Position numbers and translations under genes: made by a program. Source: Candidatus Melainabacteria bacterium (GTDB taxonomy: Bacteria; Cyanobacteriota; Vampirovibrionia; Obscuribacterales; Obscuribacteraceae). Taken from it: 7,942 nt of DNA. Every line of letters begins with the position of its first letter. Position 1 is the first letter of the stretch. The notes under the pieces were generated by a model, which saw nothing but the letters and a program-made list of their open reading frames with translations, made no database searches and had not been told where the DNA came from. Positions 1-6,333 of this stretch are shown piece by piece. Location: positions 1 to 7,942 of the forward strand of contig PSRH01000153.1 of NCBI GenBank assembly GCA_003175915.1, given 5' to 3'.

Positions 1-2
1 TG

Positions 3-74
3 GCGCCCGTAGCTCAGTGGTAGAGCACTCGGCTTTTAACCGATTGGTCGTGCGTTCGACTCGCACCGGGCGCA
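3..74 (+). tRNA. tRNA-Lys (anticodon UUU)
   Basis: A complete 72-nt cloverleaf can be folded by eye. The acceptor stem GCGCCCG (3-9) pairs with CGGGCGC (67-73), with discriminator A74. The D stem GCTC (12-15) pairs with GAGC (23-26). The anticodon loop CTTTTAA (33-39) has anticodon TTT at 35-37. The T arm has GTGCG (50-54) and CGCAC (62-66) around TTCGACT. The anticodon stem CTCGG/CCGAT has one C-T mismatch at its top pair (28 with 44), where many bacterial tRNA-Lys genes have a G-T wobble. CCA is not encoded, so it must be added after transcription. The T-rich stretch at 76-92 just downstream may help end transcription, but I see no hairpin there. It reads AAA/AAG lysine codons. Confidence 0.97.
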
Positions 75-97
75 GATTTTTGTCTTTCTTTTGCTGC

Positions 98-559
98 CTA
101 CCAGGGAAAGTTGATCCGGAAAAACAAGGGTACGCCCCCGGTCGTCAGTCCTTGCGTGAAGTCGATCACGCCGACCTGGACGCCCCGGTCTTCAAATGAA
201 TCCGGGTAGAGGTAGAGGGCAGCAGAGAACTGTTCGACTCGCCCCCGATTGCTGGCTCCGGCGCCCAGCATAAAGACGGTTTCCAGCCCGCGGGGGGAAT
301 TGATTGGCGTCTCCAGTTCAAAATACTTTTCTAAAAGAAGATCCTCACCATAAGGTGGAGGTCCGTCAAAATCTATGGGGAGGGCGTGCGTTGTCCACTG
401 CCAGAGAATCTTGTCGGTTCCAGCTCTTTTCAGGGTAACGTTTAAACGAGGAAACCAGTGATCCTCACCGTCGCACTCGCGAAAGACGCTCAAGCGCCCT
501 TTGGTGAGCCTGGGCCGCTCAAGCAGCAATTGCCTTCCCTGCGCATCGATCTCGTCCAT
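98..559 (-). CDS. hypothetical protein (153 aa), no recognised family
   Basis: The frame runs from ATG at 559-557 to TAG at 100-98. A GGAG Shine-Dalgarno (complement of 568-571) lies 8 nt upstream of the start, which supports both the frame and the start. I do not recognise the family. The protein begins with a charged segment (residues 1-30) and then has alternating hydrophobic and polar stretches that suggest beta strands, such as LNVTLKR (39-45), ILWQWTTHAL (51-60), FSAALYLYP (111-119) and VQVGVIDF (127-134). A GLETVFMLGAGAS segment lies at about 91-103. There is no signal peptide or membrane helix, so it is probably cytoplasmic. It converges on the tRNA-Lys gene with 23 bp between them and diverges from the LRR gene across a 138-bp spacer. 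Its size and isolation fit accessory proteins such as immunity or phage-derived proteins, but nothing in the sequence proves that. Confidence 0.65.
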   Translation of the reverse strand: MDEIDAQGRQLLLERPRLTKGRLSVFRECDGEDHWFPRLNVTLKRAGTDKILWQWTTHALPIDFDGPPPYGEDLLLEKYFELETPINSPRGLETVFMLGAGASNRGRVEQFSAALYLYPDSFEDRGVQVGVIDFTQGLTTGGVPLFFRINFPW

Positions 560-697
560 AGTTTAGACTCCAACAATCAAAGTAAGCATAACACTGACGG
601 TTATTCACTTCAGCTCTAAACTATAGTGCTTGTTGGATAACAATACGATCGACCGAAACTGCGATTGTTGTCAGGTGTTGAAGATGGGAGTTTCTGG
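560..697. promoter_or_regulatory. divergent intergenic spacer with operator-like palindromes
   Basis: This 138-bp spacer separates two divergent genes and should carry both promoters. It contains the 8-bp palindrome ACTATAGT (620-627), which offers a TATAGT -10-like hexamer on both strands. Just downstream is the inverted repeat TTGTT-ggat-AACAA (630-643). I find no good -35 at 16-18 bp on either strand, so the promoter assignment is tentative. The right edge carries the GGGAG ribosome binding site (686-690) of the LRR gene. Confidence 0.3.
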
Positions 698-1969
698 ATG
701 GTTGCTTTTGAGAAGACTCTAAAATTTCCCCACCGGAAATCGATTGGCACGCTCTACATCGCTTCTGTCGATCAGCCAGAGGAATGGGAATTGCTCAGCC
801 AAGTGCGTGGGCTTGTCGTTACACCAGAGAACCAGCCGATCAGGTGGGAATGGTTAGAAGAAGCGCGCGGTAGCGTCAAAGTGCCGGGCAAAGCAAAAAT
901 CAAATTGAAAATCTCGACAAGGGGGGCAGGACTTTCCCCTTTAAATGATCTCGCTGGCGACGACTTGCACGCCCTCGATCTCAGTCATTCGCAAGTAAGT
1001 GATACTTCTCTCTCCCATTTAGCCGGCCTTACCGGTCTTAAAGTACTGGAGTTGACCTCCACCTGTATCGGGGACGAGGGCCTTAAAGCGATCATGGGGC
1101 TGGATAATCTGCAATCGTTGGGAATGAGTTACAGCCGCGTCACGTCCGTCGGCCTTAAGTTTCTAAAAGACTTAAAAAACCTGCGAGAAATCTGGCTGAG
1201 CGGCACTGCTGTGGATGATTCGGGACTTGAGAATTTTGGCGAAATGAGCCTTTTGGTGCAGCTTGGTTTAAGTAGCACCAAGGTGACTGACTCAGGCTTG
1301 CGGCATTTGGCCCAGTTGCACAACCTGTTGCGCGTATATCTCTTCAACACCCGGGTCAGTCACAACGGTGCCCAGGCACTGAAGTCCTCCATTCCTGGCT
1401 GCCGAGTCAAATGGCACCCGACCAAGACTCATACCGGCGATGCCTATGACCCTGACTTTAATACGGCCGCTGAGCAGGATGCTGAATGCGACCTGGGTGT
1501 GAGAGCGACTGAGTCCTTTGCCGAAGAGAGATTCTGGCAAATTATCGAACGATTGGACTGGCAGAAGAATGGCGACGATACAGCCGTAATCGAGCCGGCT
1601 GTTTCCGCCTTAGCGGCCATGGCGCCGGAGGAGATCTTAGGCTTTGCCGAGCAATTAGCCGAAAAACTGTATATGCTTGATGGTCAGGCGTATGCCTGCG
1701 AGATCGGCAGAGACTCTTATAAAGGTGTAAGAGGTGATTTCTCCAAAAACTGGTTCCTCTATGTAAGGTGCTGCGTGGTAGCCAACGGCAGAGATTTCTA
1801 CCAGGAAGTTCTAAGCGATCCGAAGGAGATGCCTAAGGACATGGAATTTCAATCATTGCTGGCTATTGCTGCCAAAGCCTACAAGCGAAAAACCGGCCGG
1901 AGATTCAATTATGCCACCAAGTACAATTACGAGACCTTTAGCAATAAGGAATTGTGGGGGCGTCCATGA
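698..1969 (+). CDS. leucine-rich repeat protein with C-terminal DUF4240-like domain
   Basis: This is a 423-residue protein from ATG 698. GGGAG at 686-690, 7 nt upstream, supports that start; the frame is open back to TTG 665, which would add 11 residues but has no clear ribosome site. Residues 1-85 are an N-terminal cap with an 'ARGSVKVPGK' segment (56-65). Six leucine-rich repeats follow: 90-113, 114-137, 138-161, 162-185 and 186-209, each exactly 24 residues with pattern L..L.L..T.V.D.GL..L..L.N, then a degenerate sixth from 210 ending in the cap-like PGCRVKW (233-239). A polar linker (240-275) leads to residues about 277-400, which match DUF4240 as I remember it: FW.II, then APEEILGF (309-316), KLYMLDGQAYA, and NGRDFYQEVLSDP (363-375). 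LRRs usually bind proteins; DUF4240 has no established activity. There is no signal peptide, so a cytoplasmic protein is expected. Its TGA overlaps the next gene's ATG, so the two are probably translated together. Confidence 0.92.
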   Translation: MVAFEKTLKFPHRKSIGTLYIASVDQPEEWELLSQVRGLVVTPENQPIRWEWLEEARGSVKVPGKAKIKLKISTRGAGLSPLNDLAGDDLHALDLSHSQVSDTSLSHLAGLTGLKVLELTSTCIGDEGLKAIMGLDNLQSLGMSYSRVTSVGLKFLKDLKNLREIWLSGTAVDDSGLENFGEMSLLVQLGLSSTKVTDSGLRHLAQLHNLLRVYLFNTRVSHNGAQALKSSIPGCRVKWHPTKTHTGDAYDPDFNTAAEQDAECDLGVRATESFAEERFWQIIERLDWQKNGDDTAVIEPAVSALAAMAPEEILGFAEQLAEKLYMLDGQAYACEIGRDSYKGVRGDFSKNWFLYVRCCVVANGRDFYQEVLSDPKEMPKDMEFQSLLAIAAKAYKRKTGRRFNYATKYNYETFSNKELWGRP

Positions 1970-3204
1970 TTTCGGCAAGACGAAATTCGCTTTCAGGATT
2001 ATGGCTTGTCGTGAATCTTTTGCTTCTGGCTCTCTGCCAGAACCAGGTCTTGGCCGCCGACCGGTTGGTCGACAGTGACGATCTGGCCAGATTGAGAGGA
2101 CCGAAGATCACCACGATTGGCTATGTAACCTGGTGGTCGCACGATGCGATTGGCTATCATCCGGCTATCTATCTCAAAATTGAAAACAATAGTTCCACCG
2201 ATCTCACCGGAGTATTGATTCACTTTCAGGCGCGCTTTACTGATCTGCGTAATGGTTACGTCACCGTTAAAAGGCAGGAGAAGCGTTGCGATTTTCTGCC
2301 CCATCAGCAAGTCTTTTTGATGCTCAGGGGTCCGAAGGCCTGGGAGTTGCCTATAGATTCCAGTGCCTGGCCAACAATTGAATGCAAGGTGATGTGCCGG
2401 GTGGCCGACGCCGGAGACGAAGGTACGCAAGAGTTGGGGGTGACCCGCCTGGAGCAGATCACCATGACAGACGACGAAGCGTTGGCCGAGCTGACTGAGC
2501 AAACCGGGGTCGGGCGTGTCTCGCGCCCGGCAATCAGAGATCCGGAGCCATTGCACCAACCCAGGCACGAGCATGCAATCACGGCACCGGCAAAGGCCCT
2601 GGTGGCGACAGCCGGTAATCTATTAGGTACGAGAGCCAAGCCCGAAGACGAACGGGTCAGGGCTGAGAATAAGCCCTTAAGCCCGACGCTTCCCGGAAGC
2701 CTACCGGCACTGGGAGACGACTTCTACTCGTTCGACAAATTCTATGGCTTGCCTTTCAATCAAGGTGTAATGCCAAGTAAGACTGATTTGACCTGGGTAA
2801 ACTATCCAGGCAAAAACTATTTCAAGCAGGTATTAGTTGGCTCCCGGGCTGCCAGCGGCAAAGCCGATTTGATTGTTGTCACACTGGGCGGGCGTTCATC
2901 GCCTAAAGAAGCGCAACTGGCAAATATAGCCAAACTACTAGCTGGTAAGTACAGCCACGGCCAAAACCCAGCCCCTTTCGTCCATTCCGTTCGCTATTTG
3001 CCCAGTGGGCGCAGCGAAATTTTGCGAAGCCAGGGACAGGACTTTCACGTGCTTGCCTTTGCCGTTCCCAATAGCGGGGAAACGATCGTCGCCCTGGCTG
3101 TCTCGAGATTACCCGGCGATCTGGAAGGGCTGCTTTGCGGCTACGCCAAACGCATCCCCATGCTCACTTTTCTCTTGCCTGGTCTGGCAGCCGACGCTAA
3201 CTAA
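1966..3204 (+). CDS. secreted protein of unknown function, two-domain
   Basis: This is a 412-residue protein. I chose ATG 1966 because it forms an ATGA overlap with the upstream LRR gene and has a G-rich stretch (1954-1960) 5 nt upstream; GTG 1954 would add four residues. Residues 1-30 are a clear Sec signal peptide: an Arg-containing N region (R5, R6), a hydrophobic core at about 12-24 and VLA-AD cleavage after residue 30. No lipobox is seen (Cys24 lies inside the hydrophobic core). Residues about 45-165 look beta-rich (YVTWW, AIYLKIENNSS, VLIHFQARF, VFLMLRG, IECKVMCRV), like an extracellular beta-sandwich. Residues about 170-248 are a Pro- and charge-rich linker. Residues about 250-406 appear alpha/beta, with strands such as ADLIVVTLGG (300-309) and HVLAFAVP (361-368). 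I recognise no family and no catalytic motif. It is probably periplasmic or exported and co-expressed with the LRR-DUF4240 protein. Confidence 0.9.
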   Translation: MISARRNSLSGLWLVVNLLLLALCQNQVLAADRLVDSDDLARLRGPKITTIGYVTWWSHDAIGYHPAIYLKIENNSSTDLTGVLIHFQARFTDLRNGYVTVKRQEKRCDFLPHQQVFLMLRGPKAWELPIDSSAWPTIECKVMCRVADAGDEGTQELGVTRLEQITMTDDEALAELTEQTGVGRVSRPAIRDPEPLHQPRHEHAITAPAKALVATAGNLLGTRAKPEDERVRAENKPLSPTLPGSLPALGDDFYSFDKFYGLPFNQGVMPSKTDLTWVNYPGKNYFKQVLVGSRAASGKADLIVVTLGGRSSPKEAQLANIAKLLAGKYSHGQNPAPFVHSVRYLPSGRSEILRSQGQDFHVLAFAVPNSGETIVALAVSRLPGDLEGLLCGYAKRIPMLTFLLPGLAADAN

Positions 3205-3279
3205 GCGCTCTGGCGATATCGATCGACCGGCTAGGAGGGCTAAGAGGCAGGGGTCAAACAGCGGCCGCCAGACTTTCAA
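3205..3279 (+). terminator. possible weak terminator or structured 3' region after the LRR/secreted unit
   Basis: Directly after the TAA of the secreted-protein gene, TCTGGCG (3209-3215) is complementary to CGCCAGA (3266-3272). A further GACC (3225-3228) and GGTC (3252-3255) pair lies nested inside. A moderately T-rich CTTTCAATTTT (3273-3283) follows. The long interior makes this a poor intrinsic terminator, but it is the only candidate between the two-gene unit and the next gene. Confidence 0.2.
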
Positions 3280-3327
3280 TTTTGTAATCTTGGCATCCAT
3301 AGATTACCAAAAGCGAAGCAATATAAT
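3280..3327 (+). promoter_or_regulatory. putative promoter of the proline dehydrogenase gene with overlapping inverted repeat
   Basis: A perfect TATAAT hexamer lies at 3322-3327, 32 bp upstream of the proline dehydrogenase ATG, and would place a start of transcription near 3334. The -35 position has no good TTGACA match; TTGGCA at 3290-3295 is too far away. An imperfect inverted repeat covers that area: the left arm TTTTGTAATCTTGG (3280-3293) pairs with 3297-3312 over 14 base pairs, a CAT loop and two single-base bulges (3300 and 3307). The arms have T at the 5' side and A at the 3' side, the reverse of an intrinsic terminator. An operator for a dimeric regulator is therefore a better reading. 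Confidence 0.4.
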
Positions 3328-3359
3328 TGCCCTATTCAACTTATAGGTGATCTCAATTT

Positions 3360-4445
3360 ATGCCAGTACAATTGCCTGTTAAGGAACACTCACAATTGCA
3401 ACCTATGGCTGCCCCTCGGGCTTCTGCGGCAACTTCAATTATCGATTCTCTACCGGCGAAGGTAGTTCTTTATTTAGCCGCACCGTATTTAGCAGGTAGG
3501 GACTCACGCCAAGCCCTGGACAAGGCCTGTGATATTTACAGGCGCCAAGGCTTTTCCGGCACTTTGGATATTCTTGGCGAAGACGCTAGTTGCCTGGAAG
3601 ACTGCCAAGCCTATGTCGCTACTTATCTGCGCGTCATAGACGAAGTGGTCGCTTCAGCTATGGCTGACCAGACGGGAAAACGGCGCCCAACTGTATCGAT
3701 GAAACCCTCTATGTTCAGCAGCGTGGCGCCGGCCGACGATATGGAGACGAAACGCCAGTTGCAGGATGCCTTCGAACGAATTAGGCAAGTGGTTGCCTAT
3801 GCCCAAAAGAAGGGGGTAGAGGTTACCTTGGAAGCGGAAGATTCTCGCTGGACCGATTTCCATCTCAATACTTATTTCGCGTTAGTAGGAGCAGGCTACA
3901 GCAATCTTGGCACCGTTCTGCAAACGCGCCTATTTCGCACGCGTCAGGACGTTGAGAAGTTTAGCGAAGGCATGCGCGTACGGCTTGTCATCGGGATTTA
4001 CAAAGAGCCGGCCAATATTGCCTATGAAGACAAGGCAAAAATGAAAGATCTGCTCGTTGAATATGCCGGACGTTTGCTGGCGAGGGGAGTCTATGTGGAG
4101 GTGGCCACTCACGACAGCCGGTGTCTGGAGAAGTTCATTGCTAATGTCGTCTTACCGGAGAGGATTCCAGCCAGCCAGTTCGAATGTCAATTTCTTCTCG
4201 GTGTGCCCAGACTGAAACTGGAAAAGGCCCTAGTTAGCGGTGCCTATTTCCGCAGCTTTCCTGGCGTCTTTGACAAAGATCAGGAATGCCATCTGGAAAC
4301 CCTGGCTCAGTCAGGAGTCTTGGTGAGACTGTATCTTCCCTTCGGTCTAGACAGAGTGGCAGCGCCTTACTGCAAACGAAGGCTTAAGAACAACCCAAAT
4401 ATGATTGGCTACGGCATCAAGAATTTTCTGCGGCTCGAATCTTAA
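3360..4445 (+). CDS. proline dehydrogenase, monofunctional (PRODH family)
   Basis: This 361-residue enzyme is predicted to oxidise L-proline to 1-pyrroline-5-carboxylate with FAD, passing electrons to quinones at the inner membrane face. ATG 3360 follows AGGTGA (3345-3350) with 9-nt spacing, which favours it over Met16. PRODH barrel motifs appear in order: TLDILGE (68-74), VSMKPS with Lys115, EAEDS with Asp161, LQTRLFRTRQDV (188-199), RLVIGIYKEP (208-217), VATHDSR (248-254), FECQFLLGVPR (274-284) and RLYLPFG (323-329). In the last helix, Tyr325, Tyr337, Arg340 and Arg341 have the spacing of the proline-binding residues Y540, Y552, R555 and R556 of E. coli PutA. It is somewhat longer than the usual stand-alone enzymes of about 300 residues, partly from a variable N-terminus. 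The usual Lys of 'R-LVKGAY' is Ile211 here. No P5C dehydrogenase is adjacent. It converges on the GH3 gene with 9 bp between stops. Confidence 0.94.
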   Translation: MPVQLPVKEHSQLQPMAAPRASAATSIIDSLPAKVVLYLAAPYLAGRDSRQALDKACDIYRRQGFSGTLDILGEDASCLEDCQAYVATYLRVIDEVVASAMADQTGKRRPTVSMKPSMFSSVAPADDMETKRQLQDAFERIRQVVAYAQKKGVEVTLEAEDSRWTDFHLNTYFALVGAGYSNLGTVLQTRLFRTRQDVEKFSEGMRVRLVIGIYKEPANIAYEDKAKMKDLLVEYAGRLLARGVYVEVATHDSRCLEKFIANVVLPERIPASQFECQFLLGVPRLKLEKALVSGAYFRSFPGVFDKDQECHLETLAQSGVLVRLYLPFGLDRVAAPYCKRRLKNNPNMIGYGIKNFLRLES

Positions 4446-4454
4446 GTAGGACAA

Positions 4455-6122
4455 CTAGGCCGGCAAAGGTATTGCTGTAATCCGCTCTTTGAGCAAGGCC
4501 TTAATTTCCGGCTTAGGATTGAGATGAGAGATCTTGATCTGGGCATCGGGCATGCCATTTGCTACCATTTGTTTTCTTAAATTCTCATATGTATTGGCGG
4601 CTAGCTGGAATGCTTTAGGTGCTGCCAGGCGCATTGAAGATCGTTTCACTTCATACTCGGAATTGCTCTCACTCAGACACTGATCAAATCTTTCAGCCAG
4701 TTGAAATAACTGCGCCTCGTTAAGCATTTTCTGCGATTCAAACCAAAGTTGATAGTGAGGCTCGGGTCTAAATTCCGGGATGACGGTAAAGAATCTCAGT
4801 GAGAGATTCTCAAGGCGAGCGCATTGTGAAGCAGCTTCGGTGACCTGGGACTCCGTCAGTTTTTCTCCGGTAAACGACGAAACATTGCCGCCCTTGTGAA
4901 GGAATTCCAGACAAGGTGTGTCGTTAAACCAGTCAGATACCCGGACGATGTCGTTTATGTGATAGCGATAGAGGCCGGCAGAAGTAGTGAAAAGAATGTA
5001 GTACTCCTTACCCATTTCCAACTGGGAGGCCGTCAGCGTTTCATGGCTTCCTTTCTCCATTTTTTCGGTTTCGATAAATTCGAAAAAATGTGACCTGATC
5101 GCCAACGCCTGGCGTTCCGGCGAGAGAAATACGGTGCCTCTGCCCTCGCTCGCACCATATGTGATGTCGCAAACCGGAACATCGCCGAAGAGGTCTGGAA
5201 AATCCTGTAGATAGAAGGAGGCGGCAGCTTTGGTCCAGCATGAAATCAGGCTGAGAGACGGCCAGACCTTGTCGGCGACGAACTGGTCTTTCTCCCACAA
5301 ATCTTGCAAGAACTTGGCGCGCGCCAAATCCTTTCTAAGGAATCGCCCAATGGCAGCATGGGCTGCGTCCGGCATTAGACCGGGTGGGCTGATTACTCCT
5401 CGTTTGATGTCGTCAATCAAGCGTTCGCCGTAAAGTTTGAGCCTGCGGCCTAAGAGGGCAATAGTGCTTGGATTGAGGGTATATATGCAGGCTATTGGCA
5501 ACACCAGCGCGCACCTGAGCAGCGTGTAGTAGCGTGTCTCATAGTCTTTAATCAAAAATATTTCGTAGGGTAAAGGCGAGATATGCCTGCGAATCAAAGC
5601 CGGTTCGCTGTGATAGAGGCGACCGGAGATCGCTCCGTAAGGCAGATTGCCCGCGGTTCTCCCCTCTTCAGCCGGCGAAAAGATCGAGAGAGCCACGCCT
5701 TGAGCCACGCCGGGAAAATGTTTCAGCATGTGATAGCCGGAAGTAACCGAGGCTTTGCGGAATTCCGTGAGATAGGAGGCCGTCACCGGAATGAGTTTGC
5801 GCGATCCTGTGGTGCCACTGGTAGTGGCAAACATGAACGGTTGTTCGCTGGTAAGAATATTTTTTTCACCGTTGGCGATTCTTTCAATGCGCTCGCTCAG
5901 CGTGTCATAATCACAAACTGGTACCGCCTTCTGAAAATCGGACACGCATTTGATGGAAGCGAAGTCATGTTTCTTTCCGTATTCAGTGTCCGCGTTTTTG
6001 GAAACAATTTGCAAAAGCCTTTGCGATTGCGTTGCCGCACAATTACCTGAGTCTCTGTTAAAAGCCGCCACCTCTCGAGAACCCTTAAGGCTGAAAGCTT
6101 TGTAAAGAATATTTCGGAACAT
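4455..6122 (-). CDS. GH3 family acyl-acid-amido synthetase
   Basis: This adenylate-forming enzyme of the GH3 family (named for the plant auxin/jasmonate conjugating enzymes) would activate a carboxylic acid with ATP and transfer the acyl group to an amine, typically an amino acid. From ATG 6122 it has 555 residues, within the family's usual length. The three nucleotide-binding motifs are clear: TSGTTGSRK (101-109; family SSGTS-type P-loop), YGASEG (322-327; YxxSE-type) and YRYHIND (385-391; YRxGD-type). FTGEKLTE (417-424) marks the hinge to the small C-terminal domain, and HLNPKPE lies near the end. A TTG at 6155 would add 11 residues, with a TGA immediately before it; neither start has a strong ribosome site (AGAG lies 11 nt upstream of the ATG). 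TATAGT (complement of 6194-6199) is a possible -10. Bacterial GH3 substrates are mostly unknown, so the acid and the acceptor cannot be named. It is divergent from the glycosyltransferase gene. Confidence 0.94.
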   Translation of the reverse strand: MFRNILYKAFSLKGSREVAAFNRDSGNCAATQSQRLLQIVSKNADTEYGKKHDFASIKCVSDFQKAVPVCDYDTLSERIERIANGEKNILTSEQPFMFATTSGTTGSRKLIPVTASYLTEFRKASVTSGYHMLKHFPGVAQGVALSIFSPAEEGRTAGNLPYGAISGRLYHSEPALIRRHISPLPYEIFLIKDYETRYYTLLRCALVLPIACIYTLNPSTIALLGRRLKLYGERLIDDIKRGVISPPGLMPDAAHAAIGRFLRKDLARAKFLQDLWEKDQFVADKVWPSLSLISCWTKAAASFYLQDFPDLFGDVPVCDITYGASEGRGTVFLSPERQALAIRSHFFEFIETEKMEKGSHETLTASQLEMGKEYYILFTTSAGLYRYHINDIVRVSDWFNDTPCLEFLHKGGNVSSFTGEKLTESQVTEAASQCARLENLSLRFFTVIPEFRPEPHYQLWFESQKMLNEAQLFQLAERFDQCLSESNSEYEVKRSSMRLAAPKAFQLAANTYENLRKQMVANGMPDAQIKISHLNPKPEIKALLKERITAIPLPA

Positions 6123-6333
6123 CAAAGCAGCAACTCTACTTAAATTCGGTTTCAATCAGCGCTTTAGGCTATTGGTGGCGCTGGAACACTAACACTATAC
6201 TTTCTTTACCGAACTTACCTTAGCGGGAAGCTAACGAATTATAGATCGGTGATATATAAGGCTTGCATATTGCCGGCCGGTGTATCGTTGTTCGACTTCT
6301 CCAATTCGCTCCCTTATCGATGAGGCGTCTGCC

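Noticed and set aside
54..242. The tRNA T-arm segment GTTCGACTCGC (54-64) recurs exactly at 232-242, suggesting att-site repeats.
   Set aside because: An 11-base match is plausible by chance among the many segments of this tRNA, the second copy lies inside the 98-559 coding region, the match does not reach the tRNA end, and no integrase is present.
983..1373. DNA-level tandem repeats in the LRR region.
   Set aside because: The periodicity of 72 bases is at the protein level only; the nucleotide copies are diverged, so this is the LRR domain and not a separate repeat element.
1999..2574. A 191-residue open frame on the - strand.
   Set aside because: It is antisense to the signal-peptide gene at 1966-3204, which has a coupled start and a coherent protein; the minus product lacks recognisable motifs.
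3280..3312. The imperfect inverted repeat as an intrinsic terminator of the upstream unit.
   Set aside because: The T run is on the 5' side and the A run on the 3' side on both strands, so no U tract follows the hairpin.
5583..6050. A 155-residue open frame on the + strand.
   Set aside because: It lies wholly antisense to the GH3 gene, whose motifs and family match are unambiguous; the + frame has no recognisable domain.
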